Shown here in pieces: positions 43,404-52,245 of a stretch of 52,245 nucleotides of DNA. Position 1 is the first letter of the stretch. Every line of letters begins with the position of its first letter. Origin of the DNA: CAZQHK01 sp964593455 (GTDB lineage: Bacteria; Muiribacteriota; CAYSPT01); assembly GCA_964593455.1 (NCBI GenBank), contig CAZQHK010000031.1, forward strand, positions 1 to 52,245, read 5' to 3'. The notes under the pieces are model-generated. The model was given only the letters and a program-made list of their open reading frames with translations, did not search any database and was not told the origin of the DNA. Made by a program: the position numbers and the translations under genes.

Positions 43404-44747
43404 TTGGAGATGGAAGGCCGGTTTCCGGAAGGTTTTTTATGGGGGGCGGCTACTGCTGCATATCAGATTGAAGGTGCGTGGAACGAGGACGGGAAGGGGC
43501 CGTCTATCTGGGACGAGTTTTGCCGCCGTCCCGGCGCCATCGATAACGGGGATACCGGCGACATCGCCTGCGACCACTACCACCGGTACCGGGACGATAT
43601 CGAGCTGATGAAACAGATCGGTATAAAAACCTACCGGTTCTCCGTGTCCTGGCCCCGGGTCCTGCCTGAAGTGCCGGGCCGGGTAAACGAGAAGGGGCTC
43701 CGGTTCTACCGAAACCTGGCCGAGGCTTTGTGTGATGCCGGTATTAAACCGGCGGTCACCCTCTACCACTGGGACCTGCCGCAGGCACTTCAGGAAAAAG
43801 GAGGCTGGGGTAACCGTGAGGTGGTGGACCATTTTGAGGAGTACGCCCGGGTTATGTTCGAAGCCCTGGGAGACCTGGCGCCGCTCTGGATTACTCACAA
43901 CGAACCGCAGGTGTCCGCTTTCAGGGGCCACGCGGCCGGGGTCCACGCGCCGGGCATCAAGGACATGAAACAGGCCGTCCAGGTCAGCCACCACATGCTG
44001 CTTTCTCACGGGCGGGCGGTCCGCGCTTACCGGGAACTCGGGTGTGCCGGCTCTATCGGGATCACGCTCAACCTGTACCGGGTTTTTCCAGCTACCGATG
44101 CCGAAGAAGACCGGGAAGCAGCCGAGCGCCATGACCTGCTCCAGAACCGGTGGTTCCTCGATCCGGTCTTTACCGGCGCGTACCCGGCGCGTCTGCTCGA
44201 TTATTTCCAAAAAACATATGGAACTCCGGTGATGAAATCCGGGGACCTGGAGATGATCCACACACCTGTTGATTTCCTGGGAGTCAATTACTACACCCGG
44301 CATGTGGTGAAACACGAGGAAAAGGAATTGTTGGGAGTCCGGCATGTCACGGTTGACGGCGCCCGGCACACTGAGATGGGTTGGGAAGTCTATCCCCAGG
44401 GACTCTACGATCTGCTGATGAAAATCAACCGGGATTACGGCGAAGTACCGCTTTACATAACCGAGAACGGAGCCGCTTTCTCCGATTCGGTGACTCCGGA
44501 CGGTCGGGTTCATGATGAAGAACGGATCGCATACCTGCGGGACCATTTCAAGGCGGCGTTAAAAGCCATCGGGGACGGAGTGCCGCTAAAGGGATACTTC
44601 TCCTGGTCGCTGATGGATAACTTTGAATGGGCGTACGGTTTCTCCAAACGGTTCGGGTTGATCTACGTGGATTACGCCACCCAGCGACGAACCTTGAAAG
44701 ACAGCGCCCGGTTCTACCGGGAAGTCGTAGCCAATAACGGTTTGTAG
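43404..44747 (+). CDS. GH1 family beta-glucosidase
   Basis: A 447-residue TIM-barrel glycosidase starting with TTG, AAGGAG 7 bases upstream. The acid/base is Glu167 in 'THNEPQV' and the nucleophile Glu354 in 'YITENGA'. 'FLWGAATAAYQIEGA' near the start and 'GYFSWSLMDNFEW' near the end are hallmark GH1 stretches. It hydrolyses beta-glucosides or related sugars; no signal peptide, so cytoplasmic. Its leader is almost a copy of the oleC leader, which is odd for a sugar-degrading enzyme. Confidence 0.92.
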   Translation: MEMEGRFPEGFLWGAATAAYQIEGAWNEDGKGPSIWDEFCRRPGAIDNGDTGDIACDHYHRYRDDIELMKQIGIKTYRFSVSWPRVLPEVPGRVNEKGLRFYRNLAEALCDAGIKPAVTLYHWDLPQALQEKGGWGNREVVDHFEEYARVMFEALGDLAPLWITHNEPQVSAFRGHAAGVHAPGIKDMKQAVQVSHHMLLSHGRAVRAYRELGCAGSIGITLNLYRVFPATDAEEDREAAERHDLLQNRWFLDPVFTGAYPARLLDYFQKTYGTPVMKSGDLEMIHTPVDFLGVNYYTRHVVKHEEKELLGVRHVTVDGARHTEMGWEVYPQGLYDLLMKINRDYGEVPLYITENGAAFSDSVTPDGRVHDEERIAYLRDHFKAALKAIGDGVPLKGYFSWSLMDNFEWAYGFSKRFGLIYVDYATQRRTLKDSARFYREVVANNGL

Positions 44748-45125
44748 AACGAAGCGGGACTCTGCAGAGAGAACAAATCAACCTCTTCTGGGACGACGCC
44801 AACGACCATCCCGGCTGGAGCCGCTTGAGCGCCTTTAGGCGGTGGTAACAGGGATTTCTGATATAGTAATTTATATCACTTTGACAATACCTGCATTAAT
44901 AGAATAAGCTATTATTACTTAAACTATACAACTAATATCGTGATCTAATTATTTAGATTGGTATAGCATGTATTCTGATAGGGACGAAATAGAATTTACG
45001 TTAGGTCGGTATACCTGTATTTCTCCCTATCCGGATTTTCATCGGATTCTTCCCACTATCTCTCCATAGTTGTGCTGAATCCGTACGTGTGTCTGCAATG
45101 GACTGTCCCGAAGGAGGGAAACCCC
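44748..45125 (+). other. Intergenic region with repeat remnant and AT-rich leader
   Basis: This 378-base stretch lacks a complete gene. Its first 100 bases contain a decayed piece of the tail-fibre repeat (44781-44817, about 30 of 37 bases like 50834-50870, coding 'NLFWDDANDHPGW'). A 7-bp inverted repeat (TGATATA / TATATCA, 44859-44878) follows. The rest is AT-rich, then a long untranslated leader for the giant lipoprotein gene. Confidence 0.6.
44881..44910 (+). promoter_or_regulatory. Possible promoter of the giant lipoprotein gene
   Basis: TTGACA (44881-44886) is a perfect -35. The -10 is weak: TAAGCT at 18 bases (44905-44910). It would leave a leader of about 210 bases before the start codon. 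AAGGAGG precedes the ATG at 45126. Confidence 0.3.
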
Positions 45126-48100
45126 ATGAATAGTAAAAGGATCGACATCCTGGTAATGACATTTCTTCTAGGAGTTCTGGTGGCGTTAACCGCCGGCTGC
45201 GGCGGCGGCGGCGGTGGTGGTGGCGGCGCCGGAGGTACATCGGGATATGATAGCCCATCGATTACGAGCCTGGGCTACACCCTGACGGGCAAGGTAATTC
45301 TGCCAGACGGCTCCAGCGGCGCGGGTATTTTGGTAGCCGCTAGCAAGGTAGGCGATAGCGGTGTCACCAACAAGCAGGCGAAGGTGCTGGCAGCCGGACC
45401 CACCGGTCCCAACGAGTTCAAGAAAGCTGTTAAGAGCGCTTCTGAAAACGGCGGCTCCTATATCACCATGACGGACGTCGAGGGGATCTATATCCTTTCG
45501 GGTCTTGATACGGGGACCTACTATATCGAGGCCAGCCGGGGCGGACTTAAGGCCACCTCGAGTGCCACGGTGACACCCTACGAGGCTGCGGTAGTGGACC
45601 TGTCCCTGACTCCCACGGGCTCGCTCTCCGGTATTTGCGAACTGGAAGCTGTTGGTGCGGATGGATACGCCGGCACCTTCGTGGTGATCAAAGGGACCGA
45701 TTATATTGGATTTACCGCCGATGATGGATCTTTCACTATCAACCAGATACCGGTGGATAGCTACCAGGTGAGTTTTACGCATCCGGGCTATGAATCATAC
45801 GACTACCCACAGTCGGTGAGTATTCCCGTCGCGGACGATTACACGTTGCCCCAGATAGTAACGCTGGTATCGCTGAGAGGCGGGACCGTCATCGGCACGG
45901 TGACTGCCCAGGATACCGAGCCGGTGGAGGGGGCGCTGGTTCGGGTCGGGGATTTGAACCTGTATGCCGAGACCGACGCCGACGGGCGCTACCGGCTCGA
46001 TGATGTGCCGCCGGGAACGTACACGGTGTATTTTAAGCACGATCTGGTCGAAGAGTCCGCGGAAGTGACGGAGAACGAGATAGAGAAGCGTCAGGAGACC
46101 ACGGTAGACGCCGAGCTTACCGACAACAAACCCCCGGTGTGGGAGAGCGCTACGGGTGTGGTTTACGTCTACAACCTGACCGAAAACGGCGGCGGCGTGA
46201 CGACCAATTCCGTAACCTCACTTGGTGTGGGAGTAGAGTTCGGGCGGGCTTTTGACGCCTCCCGGCCGCTGACCTACGTGGTGTACCAAAACCGGGTCCA
46301 GGATTGGGACACCGAGGAGTGGGAGAACAACTACCCGGTCGAGGTTTCAGAGCTCGATCTGGAGCCTGGTATGCGTGGTGAGAGCGGCACAATCATCGAG
46401 GGTCTCGACCCGGGTGAGCGCTACGTGTTTGGAGTGCGGGTAAAAGACCGGCACGGGAACCTGGAATACAACCGTTCCGAGTACCTGAGCGTACCCGATG
46501 ATGGCACGGTGACCGTGGAAGAGCGGTTAAATCTGCTGGCATCCATGGGTGCCATCGGTATCGGTACCAGTGATCCCCAGGGACTCTTCCACGTGCAGCC
46601 GGAAGAGGGCGGCTCGCCCTTCGTGATTGACAATCAGACGGGGTATGTGGGTATCGGTACGACCGATCCCCACGCGGCGTTAACGGTCGGCAGCACCGGC
46701 CAGCCGATCATCCAGGGCGCCGGCGACGGGACGTTTTCGGTAGATTCCGCCGGCATAGTCATCTCCGGTACCTGGCAGGGTGATCCCGTGGCCGACCAGT
46801 ATATCGGGAGTGTTTCAGGAGCAAAAGTCACTGGCGACATTGCCGGTAACGCCGCCAATGTAAACAGCGTGGTTGGGGTTGCGCACGGTGGTACCGGAGC
46901 AACCGCTGCCGGAGACGCCCGCGATAATCTGGGGCTGGGAGAGTTGGCCGTCTTCGATACGGTCTCGGGCGGCGCCGAGGGTCTCATCGACGACGGCACC
47001 ATCAGCGGGGATGATCTGGCCACAGGCGCGGTAAGCGGTCTCCACATAGCCGACGGCACCATTACCGATGCCGATATCAATGCCGCAGCGGCCATCGCCG
47101 GCACGAAGATCGGGCCGGACTTCGGCAGCCAGGACATCGTCACCATGGGGAATGTCGGTATCGGGACCACCCTTCCGGGCGCGACGGTGGAGGTGGTGGG
47201 CACGGTTAAAGCCACCCATTTTATCGGTGACGGGTCGCTCTTGACCGGCGTGGCCGACGCCGGCGGGGTAGTGAACAACGGCACCACCGGTATAGAGGCA
47301 GACAATGATGCCGACGGGGCGGGATTCATCGTGTTTAAAACAGCGAAAACTAACCGGCTGATCATTACCAATGACGGCCAGGTGGGTATCGGCACGGACG
47401 TGCCGTCATCGCAGCTCACCGTTATCGGTACGGTGGAGGCGGAAGCCTTCTTGTTCGGCACCACCGACGTGGAGACCGAGTTTGCCTCTATGCAGAGTGA
47501 TCTCGGCAGCCTGGAGCAGGCGAGCGCGGCCAGAAGCAGTAACCTCTCCGATCTTACTGACGCCGCGGCGGCCAGGACGAACCTGGGGCTTATCGCCGGT
47601 GGCGACGGCGACGTATGGGTGGAGAAAGCCGGTGACACCATGACCGATAGACTGACCTTGCCTGCAGACGGCCTGGTAGCCGGAACGGACCAGCTGGTTC
47701 TCTCCGGCGGCATGGTCGGCGTGGGCACCTCGTCGCCCAGCGTGAAACTCGATGTGGCCGGTGGTATCCGGGCCTCGGACGGCCTGACGGTGACCGGCAC
47801 AGTCTCGCTGCCGGAGAGTTCGATCACCGACGCCATGATCTCCGACACCCTGACTGCCTCGGACCTGGTATCCGGATCATCGGTTGTATCCGACGCGGAG
47901 GTCGACGACGATATCACGCTGACCAGTATCACCCAGGTCACCAACCGGAGCATTCTTGACACCACTGCTACGCTGACCGTCGAGCGCGGCGGCACGGATG
48001 CTGTCACCGCCGCCGAAGCCCGTACAAACCTGGGGCTTATCGCCGGCGGTGAGGGCGATATCTGGGTTGAAAAAGCCGGCGACACTATGACTGGTACATT

Positions 48101-51100
48101 GACGATATCGGGTGCTGACACCGATCTTACCACCGGCGCCGACGAGCACCTGTCTCTGATGCCCGGCGGCACGGGCAACGTGGGCGTCGGCACCACCTTG
48201 CCGGGTGTGAAACTTGACGTGACCGGCGGTATCAGGGCGTCCGACGGGTTGACTATTACCGGCTCGGTCTCGCTTCCGGACAGTTCCGTCACCGACGCCA
48301 TGGTTTCGGACACACTGACGGCGTCTGACCTGGTGTCCGGTTCATCGGTAGTTTCCGATTCGGAGGTCGACGATACCATCACGCTCACCAGCCTTACCCA
48401 GGTGGTGAGTCGTCCCATCACCGACACCACCGGCACGTTGCCGGTTGCCCGCGGCGGCACGGGCGCCACCAGTTCTCAGGACGCCCGGGTTTCGCTGGGC
48501 GTGGATGTCGGCACCAACGTGCAGGCGTACGACGACGGGCTCCAGTCGATTGCCGGTCTGACCACGAGCGCCGACCAGATAATCTACACCACCGGTCCCG
48601 ACACCTATCAGGCCACGACACTGACCGCTGCGGGACGCTCTTTGCTGGATGACGAAAGCGTCATCCAGCAGCACATCACGCTGGGTTTGGGCACAATGTC
48701 TGCTCAGTATCCCGACGATGTACGTATCAGCGGCGGTACGATTGACGGTGTGGCTATCGGCGGAACAAATCCCGAGGCGGGAACATTTCTTTCGGTCTCT
48801 ACCGACAGCGTCACCGAGCGGACCACCGCTGCGGGAGTCACCGTGGACGGGGTCCTCCTCAAGGACGCCACGCTAACAGGCACCCTGATAGCGCCAACCG
48901 ACGGTCTGGTGGTAGGAACAAACCAGCTCATTCTTTCCGGTGGTCGGGTTGGTATCGGCACTACTTCGCCGGCCCTGACCATGCACGCAGTGGAGGAGAA
49001 CGTCGCTACGGATAGTTCCACCAGCATGCTGCGCCTGACTCACACCACCGATGGCACTCCCGCCGCCGGTATCGGATCGGGCCTTGAGTTTGAGGCTGAA
49101 GACGCTGCCGGCACCACCGTGGCCGCTCTCGTGGAAGGTATCCTTACCGACGTCACCGATGGGGCTGAGACCGGCACGCTCATCTTCAAGACCGCCGACA
49201 GCGCCGACGACGGCCTGGCGGAACGCCTCCGAATCGACAATGACGGCAACGTTGGAATCGGTACCGCGTCTCCCACCGAGGTGCTGGACGTGGCCGGCCG
49301 GATCAGGGCCACGCACTTCATCGGTTCCGGCTCGTACCTGACCGGAATCGGCAGCGCGGGCGGCGTGGCCAACAAGGAATCAACCACCGTGGCTGCCGAC
49401 GCACCCGTGGAAGACCCACCGGGCAGCGGAACGATAGCTGAACCTGACGGTATAGGAGACATCGTCTTCCAGACAGCCGGAGAAACCCGGGTATTCGTAG
49501 GAAACAACGGCCAGATAGGTATCGGTACTATCGAGCCCGCTGCTCAACTGGAAGTGATCGGCGGCATCAAGGCCTCGGACGGTCTGACGGTTACCGGTAC
49601 GGTATCACTGCCGGCTGATTCCATCACCGATGCCATGGTATCAGACACCCTGACCGCTTCCGACCTGGTGGCGGTTTCATCGGTGGTGGCTGACGCCGAA
49701 GTTGACGACGACATCACTCTGACCAATATCACCCAGATCACCAACCGGAGCATCCTCGACACCACCGCCACGCTGACTCTTGCGCGCGGCGGCACCGGCG
49801 CCACCACCGCGGCCGACGCCCGCACCAACCTGGGCCTTATCGCCGGGAGCGACGGAGATATCTGGGTGGAGAAAGCCGGCGACACCATGACCGGTACCCT
49901 GACGCTGTCAAGCGTCGTTACCGACATCACCACAGGCACGAACGAGCACCTGGCCCTCATGCCCAACGGCACCGGCAAAGTCGGAATCGGTACCACGAAT
50001 CCTTCATCTATATTCCATATTTACGGTGACAATCCAAAATTATCAATTGATGATTCGACAGACATGAATCCTGCATTATATTTATCCAAAAGCGGATCGC
50101 CTAAAGCGGCTATGGATCTAGCAGCGTCAACGAGTAATTTAAGGTTTCTGACATACGACGGCAGTTGGCACGAAAGAATAACGGTAAAACAAGACGGCAA
50201 CGTCGGCATCGGGTCCACTACGCCGGGTGAAAAATTGCATGTAAATGGAAACATCCAGGCTGATAAAATATACTTTGGGTCTTCCGGGTCGGCCCCATTT
50301 ATAGATGCCAGTGGTGCTACCCTTCAATTACGGAGACCGGATGGCGTTGACGGAGCGGATGTTACAGCACAGTATCTGACGTTGAATAGCGGTAAATTAA
50401 CTTCGTTGGACTATGGCGCCTTGCTCAACGTGCTTCAACTTGAGGGCACTGCCGGCGTTACAATCACAGGGACTACAGACACTTTTGTGGTTGCTGAAAG
50501 ATATTTAAACGTAAAGAATTATGATGAAAGTAAATACCAAGGTTTGATTGCTTCTCACGCAACTCTATTGCCCAATATCAATTCTTATCCGGCTCTTGTA
50601 ATCAGGGGACAATCAGCTCAGACCGCTGATCTTTTCCAATGGCAAAATAATAGTGAAACAGTGCTGGGTGTCATCGATTCTTCCGGCAACGTCGGTATCG
50701 CCACCGCCGACCCGACCCAGAAACTGGACGTCACCGGCACTGTCAAAGCCACCGCCTTCTCCGGCCCGATCAACCCCAATCTCACTGACGGTTCGGTCTT
50801 CTTCCAGGGTACCAGCGGTCTGACCGAGGACAACTCAAACCTTTTCTGGGACGATACCAACAACCGTCTCGGCATCGGCACCACCGCTCCGAGCTTAGCC
50901 CTGACGGTAAACGGCGACATGGAGGTCGGCACATCTCGCTCCGACTATCAACACCTCAGGCTCGGCGGCGGTAACTCATTCGGTTTTCTCTATGGCCATT
51001 TCGGCACATTGGGTGACGGAATACACATGGGATACAACTACTACGTCAATTCTACCGGGACCAATACGATAGCTGACACTCCCTACGCCACCTCCCGCAT

Positions 51101-52245
51101 TTCTATGAAGCCTGGCGAGATCAGCCTGGCTACCGGTGCTGTCAACACAATTCCCAGCGACCGGATGACGGTGGACATATCGGGCAACGTCGGCATCGGC
51201 ACCACCGCTCCGGGGACGCTGCTTCATATAAAACATACCGGTGATACCACTAAGGAGATTGCCCACTTCCTGGCGCCCGATCATGCTACTGACGGGCAGC
51301 TTAGTAATATTGTCATAGGTAAAGACACGTCTGCTGGGAATGGGGCAATCTTTGGATATAGATATGATATTACTCCTGGTGATGAAGGTGCTTTTATCCA
51401 GGTTTATGGTGATAGTGGCCCGGAGACAGGATTATTCATAAAAAAAGGCGGCAACGTGGGTATCGGCACCACCGCTCCCAACGAGAAACTGCAAATTCAT
51501 GAATCGACCAGTGGCAATAGTAGAATACGATTCACGAATAGCACTACTGGAAGCGGTTCTGTTGAAGGTTGTTTAATTGGATTGGATGAAACCGAAGACC
51601 TGGAAATAAGACAGGTAGGGGCCGGGCAAGTACAGCTGTTCACCAATAATACACAGCGATTGACGATCACGGCCAGCGGCAACGTCGGCATCGGTAGCAA
51701 CGTACCGACCCAGAAGCTCGACGTGGTTGGCACGGTCATAGCCACCGCCTTCTCCGGCCCGATCAACCCCAACCTCACCGCGGGTTCGGTGGTCTTCCAG
51801 GGCGGAAGCGGTCTCGCGCAGGACAACACCAACCTCTTTTGGGACGACACCAATAACCGCCTCGGTATCGGTACCACCTCCCCCACCTCCCCTCTTCACG
51901 TAAGGGCAAATGCTGGATGGATATTAGTAGAATCTACATCAGGTGTAAACGGGGCTAACGTGCAAATACGAGGTGGCGGAGCCAGTGAAAACTGGAAAAT
52001 AGACGCGCAGCCTAACGCAGGGGGCAACCCTCAGGATTTTACATTGAGATATGGTAATTCACATGTTTTGATAGCTTCAGATACGGGAGATGTATGGGCC
52101 GGTGGCATCTTGGCGGATTCGGCACCGGTGCTGACAGTGAAAAGCACCGGCAACGTCGGCATCGGCACCGCCAGTCCTGGCCAGAAATTGGATGTGGTTG
52201 GCAATATTGCAGTCTCGGGGACGGTGGATGGCCGGGATGTTGCCA
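45126..52245 (+). CDS. Giant tail-fibre-like repeat lipoprotein (incomplete at window end)
   Basis: An uninterrupted frame of more than 2,370 codons, open at the window edge. The lipobox 'LTAGC' puts a lipidated Cys at residue 25, followed by nine glycines. Residues 40-340 hold about three carboxypeptidase-regulatory/SpaA-like beta domains ('TDADGRYRLDDVPPGTYTVY'), then a fibronectin-like stretch. From about 475 onward come many units around 'VGIGTTxP..LDV.G', with phage-tail-like 'RGGTGATTAADARTNLGL'. AAGGAGG lies 9 bases before the ATG. Surface adhesion or host/phage-like binding is likely. No chaperone-of-endosialidase domain is seen yet; it might lie beyond the end. Confidence 0.85.
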   Translation, partial: MNSKRIDILVMTFLLGVLVALTAGCGGGGGGGGGAGGTSGYDSPSITSLGYTLTGKVILPDGSSGAGILVAASKVGDSGVTNKQAKVLAAGPTGPNEFKKAVKSASENGGSYITMTDVEGIYILSGLDTGTYYIEASRGGLKATSSATVTPYEAAVVDLSLTPTGSLSGICELEAVGADGYAGTFVVIKGTDYIGFTADDGSFTINQIPVDSYQVSFTHPGYESYDYPQSVSIPVADDYTLPQIVTLVSLRGGTVIGTVTAQDTEPVEGALVRVGDLNLYAETDADGRYRLDDVPPGTYTVYFKHDLVEESAEVTENEIEKRQETTVDAELTDNKPPVWESATGVVYVYNLTENGGGVTTNSVTSLGVGVEFGRAFDASRPLTYVVYQNRVQDWDTEEWENNYPVEVSELDLEPGMRGESGTIIEGLDPGERYVFGVRVKDRHGNLEYNRSEYLSVPDDGTVTVEERLNLLASMGAIGIGTSDPQGLFHVQPEEGGSPFVIDNQTGYVGIGTTDPHAALTVGSTGQPIIQGAGDGTFSVDSAGIVISGTWQGDPVADQYIGSVSGAKVTGDIAGNAANVNSVVGVAHGGTGATAAGDARDNLGLGELAVFDTVSGGAEGLIDDGTISGDDLATGAVSGLHIADGTITDADINAAAAIAGTKIGPDFGSQDIVTMGNVGIGTTLPGATVEVVGTVKATHFIGDGSLLTGVADAGGVVNNGTTGIEADNDADGAGFIVFKTAKTNRLIITNDGQVGIGTDVPSSQLTVIGTVEAEAFLFGTTDVETEFASMQSDLGSLEQASAARSSNLSDLTDAAAARTNLGLIAGGDGDVWVEKAGDTMTDRLTLPADGLVAGTDQLVLSGGMVGVGTSSPSVKLDVAGGIRASDGLTVTGTVSLPESSITDAMISDTLTASDLVSGSSVVSDAEVDDDITLTSITQVTNRSILDTTATLTVERGGTDAVTAAEARTNLGLIAGGEGDIWVEKAGDTMTGTLTISGADTDLTTGADEHLSLMPGGTGNVGVGTTLPGVKLDVTGGIRASDGLTITGSVSLPDSSVTDAMVSDTLTASDLVSGSSVVSDSEVDDTITLTSLTQVVSRPITDTTGTLPVARGGTGATSSQDARVSLGVDVGTNVQAYDDGLQSIAGLTTSADQIIYTTGPDTYQATTLTAAGRSLLDDESVIQQHITLGLGTMSAQYPDDVRISGGTIDGVAIGGTNPEAGTFLSVSTDSVTERTTAAGVTVDGVLLKDATLTGTLIAPTDGLVVGTNQLILSGGRVGIGTTSPALTMHAVEENVATDSSTSMLRLTHTTDGTPAAGIGSGLEFEAEDAAGTTVAALVEGILTDVTDGAETGTLIFKTADSADDGLAERLRIDNDGNVGIGTASPTEVLDVAGRIRATHFIGSGSYLTGIGSAGGVANKESTTVAADAPVEDPPGSGTIAEPDGIGDIVFQTAGETRVFVGNNGQIGIGTIEPAAQLEVIGGIKASDGLTVTGTVSLPADSITDAMVSDTLTASDLVAVSSVVADAEVDDDITLTNITQITNRSILDTTATLTLARGGTGATTAADARTNLGLIAGSDGDIWVEKAGDTMTGTLTLSSVVTDITTGTNEHLALMPNGTGKVGIGTTNPSSIFHIYGDNPKLSIDDSTDMNPALYLSKSGSPKAAMDLAASTSNLRFLTYDGSWHERITVKQDGNVGIGSTTPGEKLHVNGNIQADKIYFGSSGSAPFIDASGATLQLRRPDGVDGADVTAQYLTLNSGKLTSLDYGALLNVLQLEGTAGVTITGTTDTFVVAERYLNVKNYDESKYQGLIASHATLLPNINSYPALVIRGQSAQTADLFQWQNNSETVLGVIDSSGNVGIATADPTQKLDVTGTVKATAFSGPINPNLTDGSVFFQGTSGLTEDNSNLFWDDTNNRLGIGTTAPSLALTVNGDMEVGTSRSDYQHLRLGGGNSFGFLYGHFGTLGDGIHMGYNYYVNSTGTNTIADTPYATSRISMKPGEISLATGAVNTIPSDRMTVDISGNVGIGTTAPGTLLHIKHTGDTTKEIAHFLAPDHATDGQLSNIVIGKDTSAGNGAIFGYRYDITPGDEGAFIQVYGDSGPETGLFIKKGGNVGIGTTAPNEKLQIHESTSGNSRIRFTNSTTGSGSVEGCLIGLDETEDLEIRQVGAGQVQLFTNNTQRLTITASGNVGIGSNVPTQKLDVVGTVIATAFSGPINPNLTAGSVVFQGGSGLAQDNTNLFWDDTNNRLGIGTTSPTSPLHVRANAGWILVESTSGVNGANVQIRGGGASENWKIDAQPNAGGNPQDFTLRYGNSHVLIASDTGDVWAGGILADSAPVLTVKSTGNVGIGTASPGQKLDVVGNIAVSGTVDGRDVA
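47751..48215 (+). repeat. Long internal repeat of the giant gene, copy 1
   Basis: 465 bases (155 codons), starting with 'LDVAGGIRASDGLTVTG' and ending at the next copy. It contains 'SDTLTASDLVSGSSVVSD' and 'GDIWVEKAGDTMTG'. Confidence 0.75.
48216..48495 (+). repeat. Long internal repeat of the giant gene, copy 2
   Basis: Follows copy 1 directly. It agrees through 'RGGTGATSSQDARVSLG', then diverges into phage-tail-like sequence ('VGTNVQAYDDGLQSIAGLTT'). Confidence 0.7.
49551..50010 (+). repeat. Long internal repeat of the giant gene, copy 3
   Basis: Starts 'LEVIGGIKASDGLTVTG' and follows copy 1 closely through 'RTNLGLIAGSDGDIWVEKAG' to the next VGIGTT unit. Beyond it the sequence becomes AT-rich and unrelated. 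Confidence 0.75.

Noticed and set aside
43437..44546. Minus-strand open frame opposite the GH1 gene
   Set aside because: The plus strand carries a complete GH1 protein with both catalytic residues; the antisense frame has no recognisable features.
46634..48469. Long minus-strand open frame (611 codons) opposite the giant gene
   Set aside because: It is Ser/Pro/Val/Thr-rich antisense of the repetitive, GC-rich plus-strand gene, with no start signal or domain. The plus frame is continuous through it.

Overview
The window comes from a moderately GC-rich, Gram-negative bacterium: it has lipoproteins, periplasmic signal peptides, Hfq and a Maf-type protein. Several features suggest an uncultured or environmental lineage: a pyruvoyl-dependent arginine decarboxylase, MrfAB-type helicase/nuclease genes, a full oleABCD set, several B12-binding radical SAM proteins, a giant tail-fibre-like lipoprotein and frequent TTG starts. 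The 100-N gap shows a draft assembly. I cannot place the phylum from sequence alone.

0.2-9 kb: a lone secreted protein gene, then a tightly overlapping minus-strand operon (8949 to 1146). The operon encodes a secreted helical protein, a Mod/Wtp-type ABC permease and ATPase without a recognisable binding protein, a NapH-like Fe-S membrane protein, a PQQ-type propeller lipoprotein, a DUF4214/SH3/CHAP secreted protein and an NHL-like propeller. 9.1-12.7 kb: hfq behind a good sigma70 promoter, then a large HEAT-repeat membrane protein interrupted by an assembly gap inside 81-bp tandem repeats. 12.8-15.3 kb: arginine decarboxylase (pyruvoyl type) and a TPR-CPBP membrane protease. 15.4-19.4 kb: MazG-like protein, mrfA and mrfB in one overlapping operon.

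19.5-24.3 kb: oleA-oleB-oleC-oleD, the complete head-to-head long-chain olefin pathway. 24.3-25.6 kb: an AT-rich 'mobile mystery protein' A/B module (HTH plus Fic) with three evenly spaced operators. 25.6-29.2 kb: two CrtI-like FAD oxidoreductases and a FabG-like reductase. 29.2-40.2 kb: a sialic/legionaminic-acid type glycan region (neuB, neuC, B12 radical SAM proteins, one with an in-frame stop, a methyltransferase, a radical SAM-FemAB fusion and a Maf/DUF115 protein), fitting flagellin or surface glycosylation. 40.2-44.7 kb: a metallophosphoesterase diverging from a fabZ-like, fabI-like, phosphopantetheinyl transferase and GH1 beta-glucosidase run. 45.1 kb to the end: one giant plus-strand gene, open at the window edge, for a lipoprotein made of carboxypeptidase-regulatory-like domains and many 'VGIGTT' tail-fibre repeats.

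The most interesting signals are the extended lipid/hydrocarbon gene set (ole plus CrtI-like, FabG, FabZ, FabI and PPTase), tied together by a short repeat found upstream of oleC, upstream of the GH1 gene, and inverted upstream of fabZ. Next come the mosaic giant lipoprotein, the radical SAM-FemAB fusion beside Maf, the ABC/Fe-S/propeller operon, and the 33-bp-periodic operator array.
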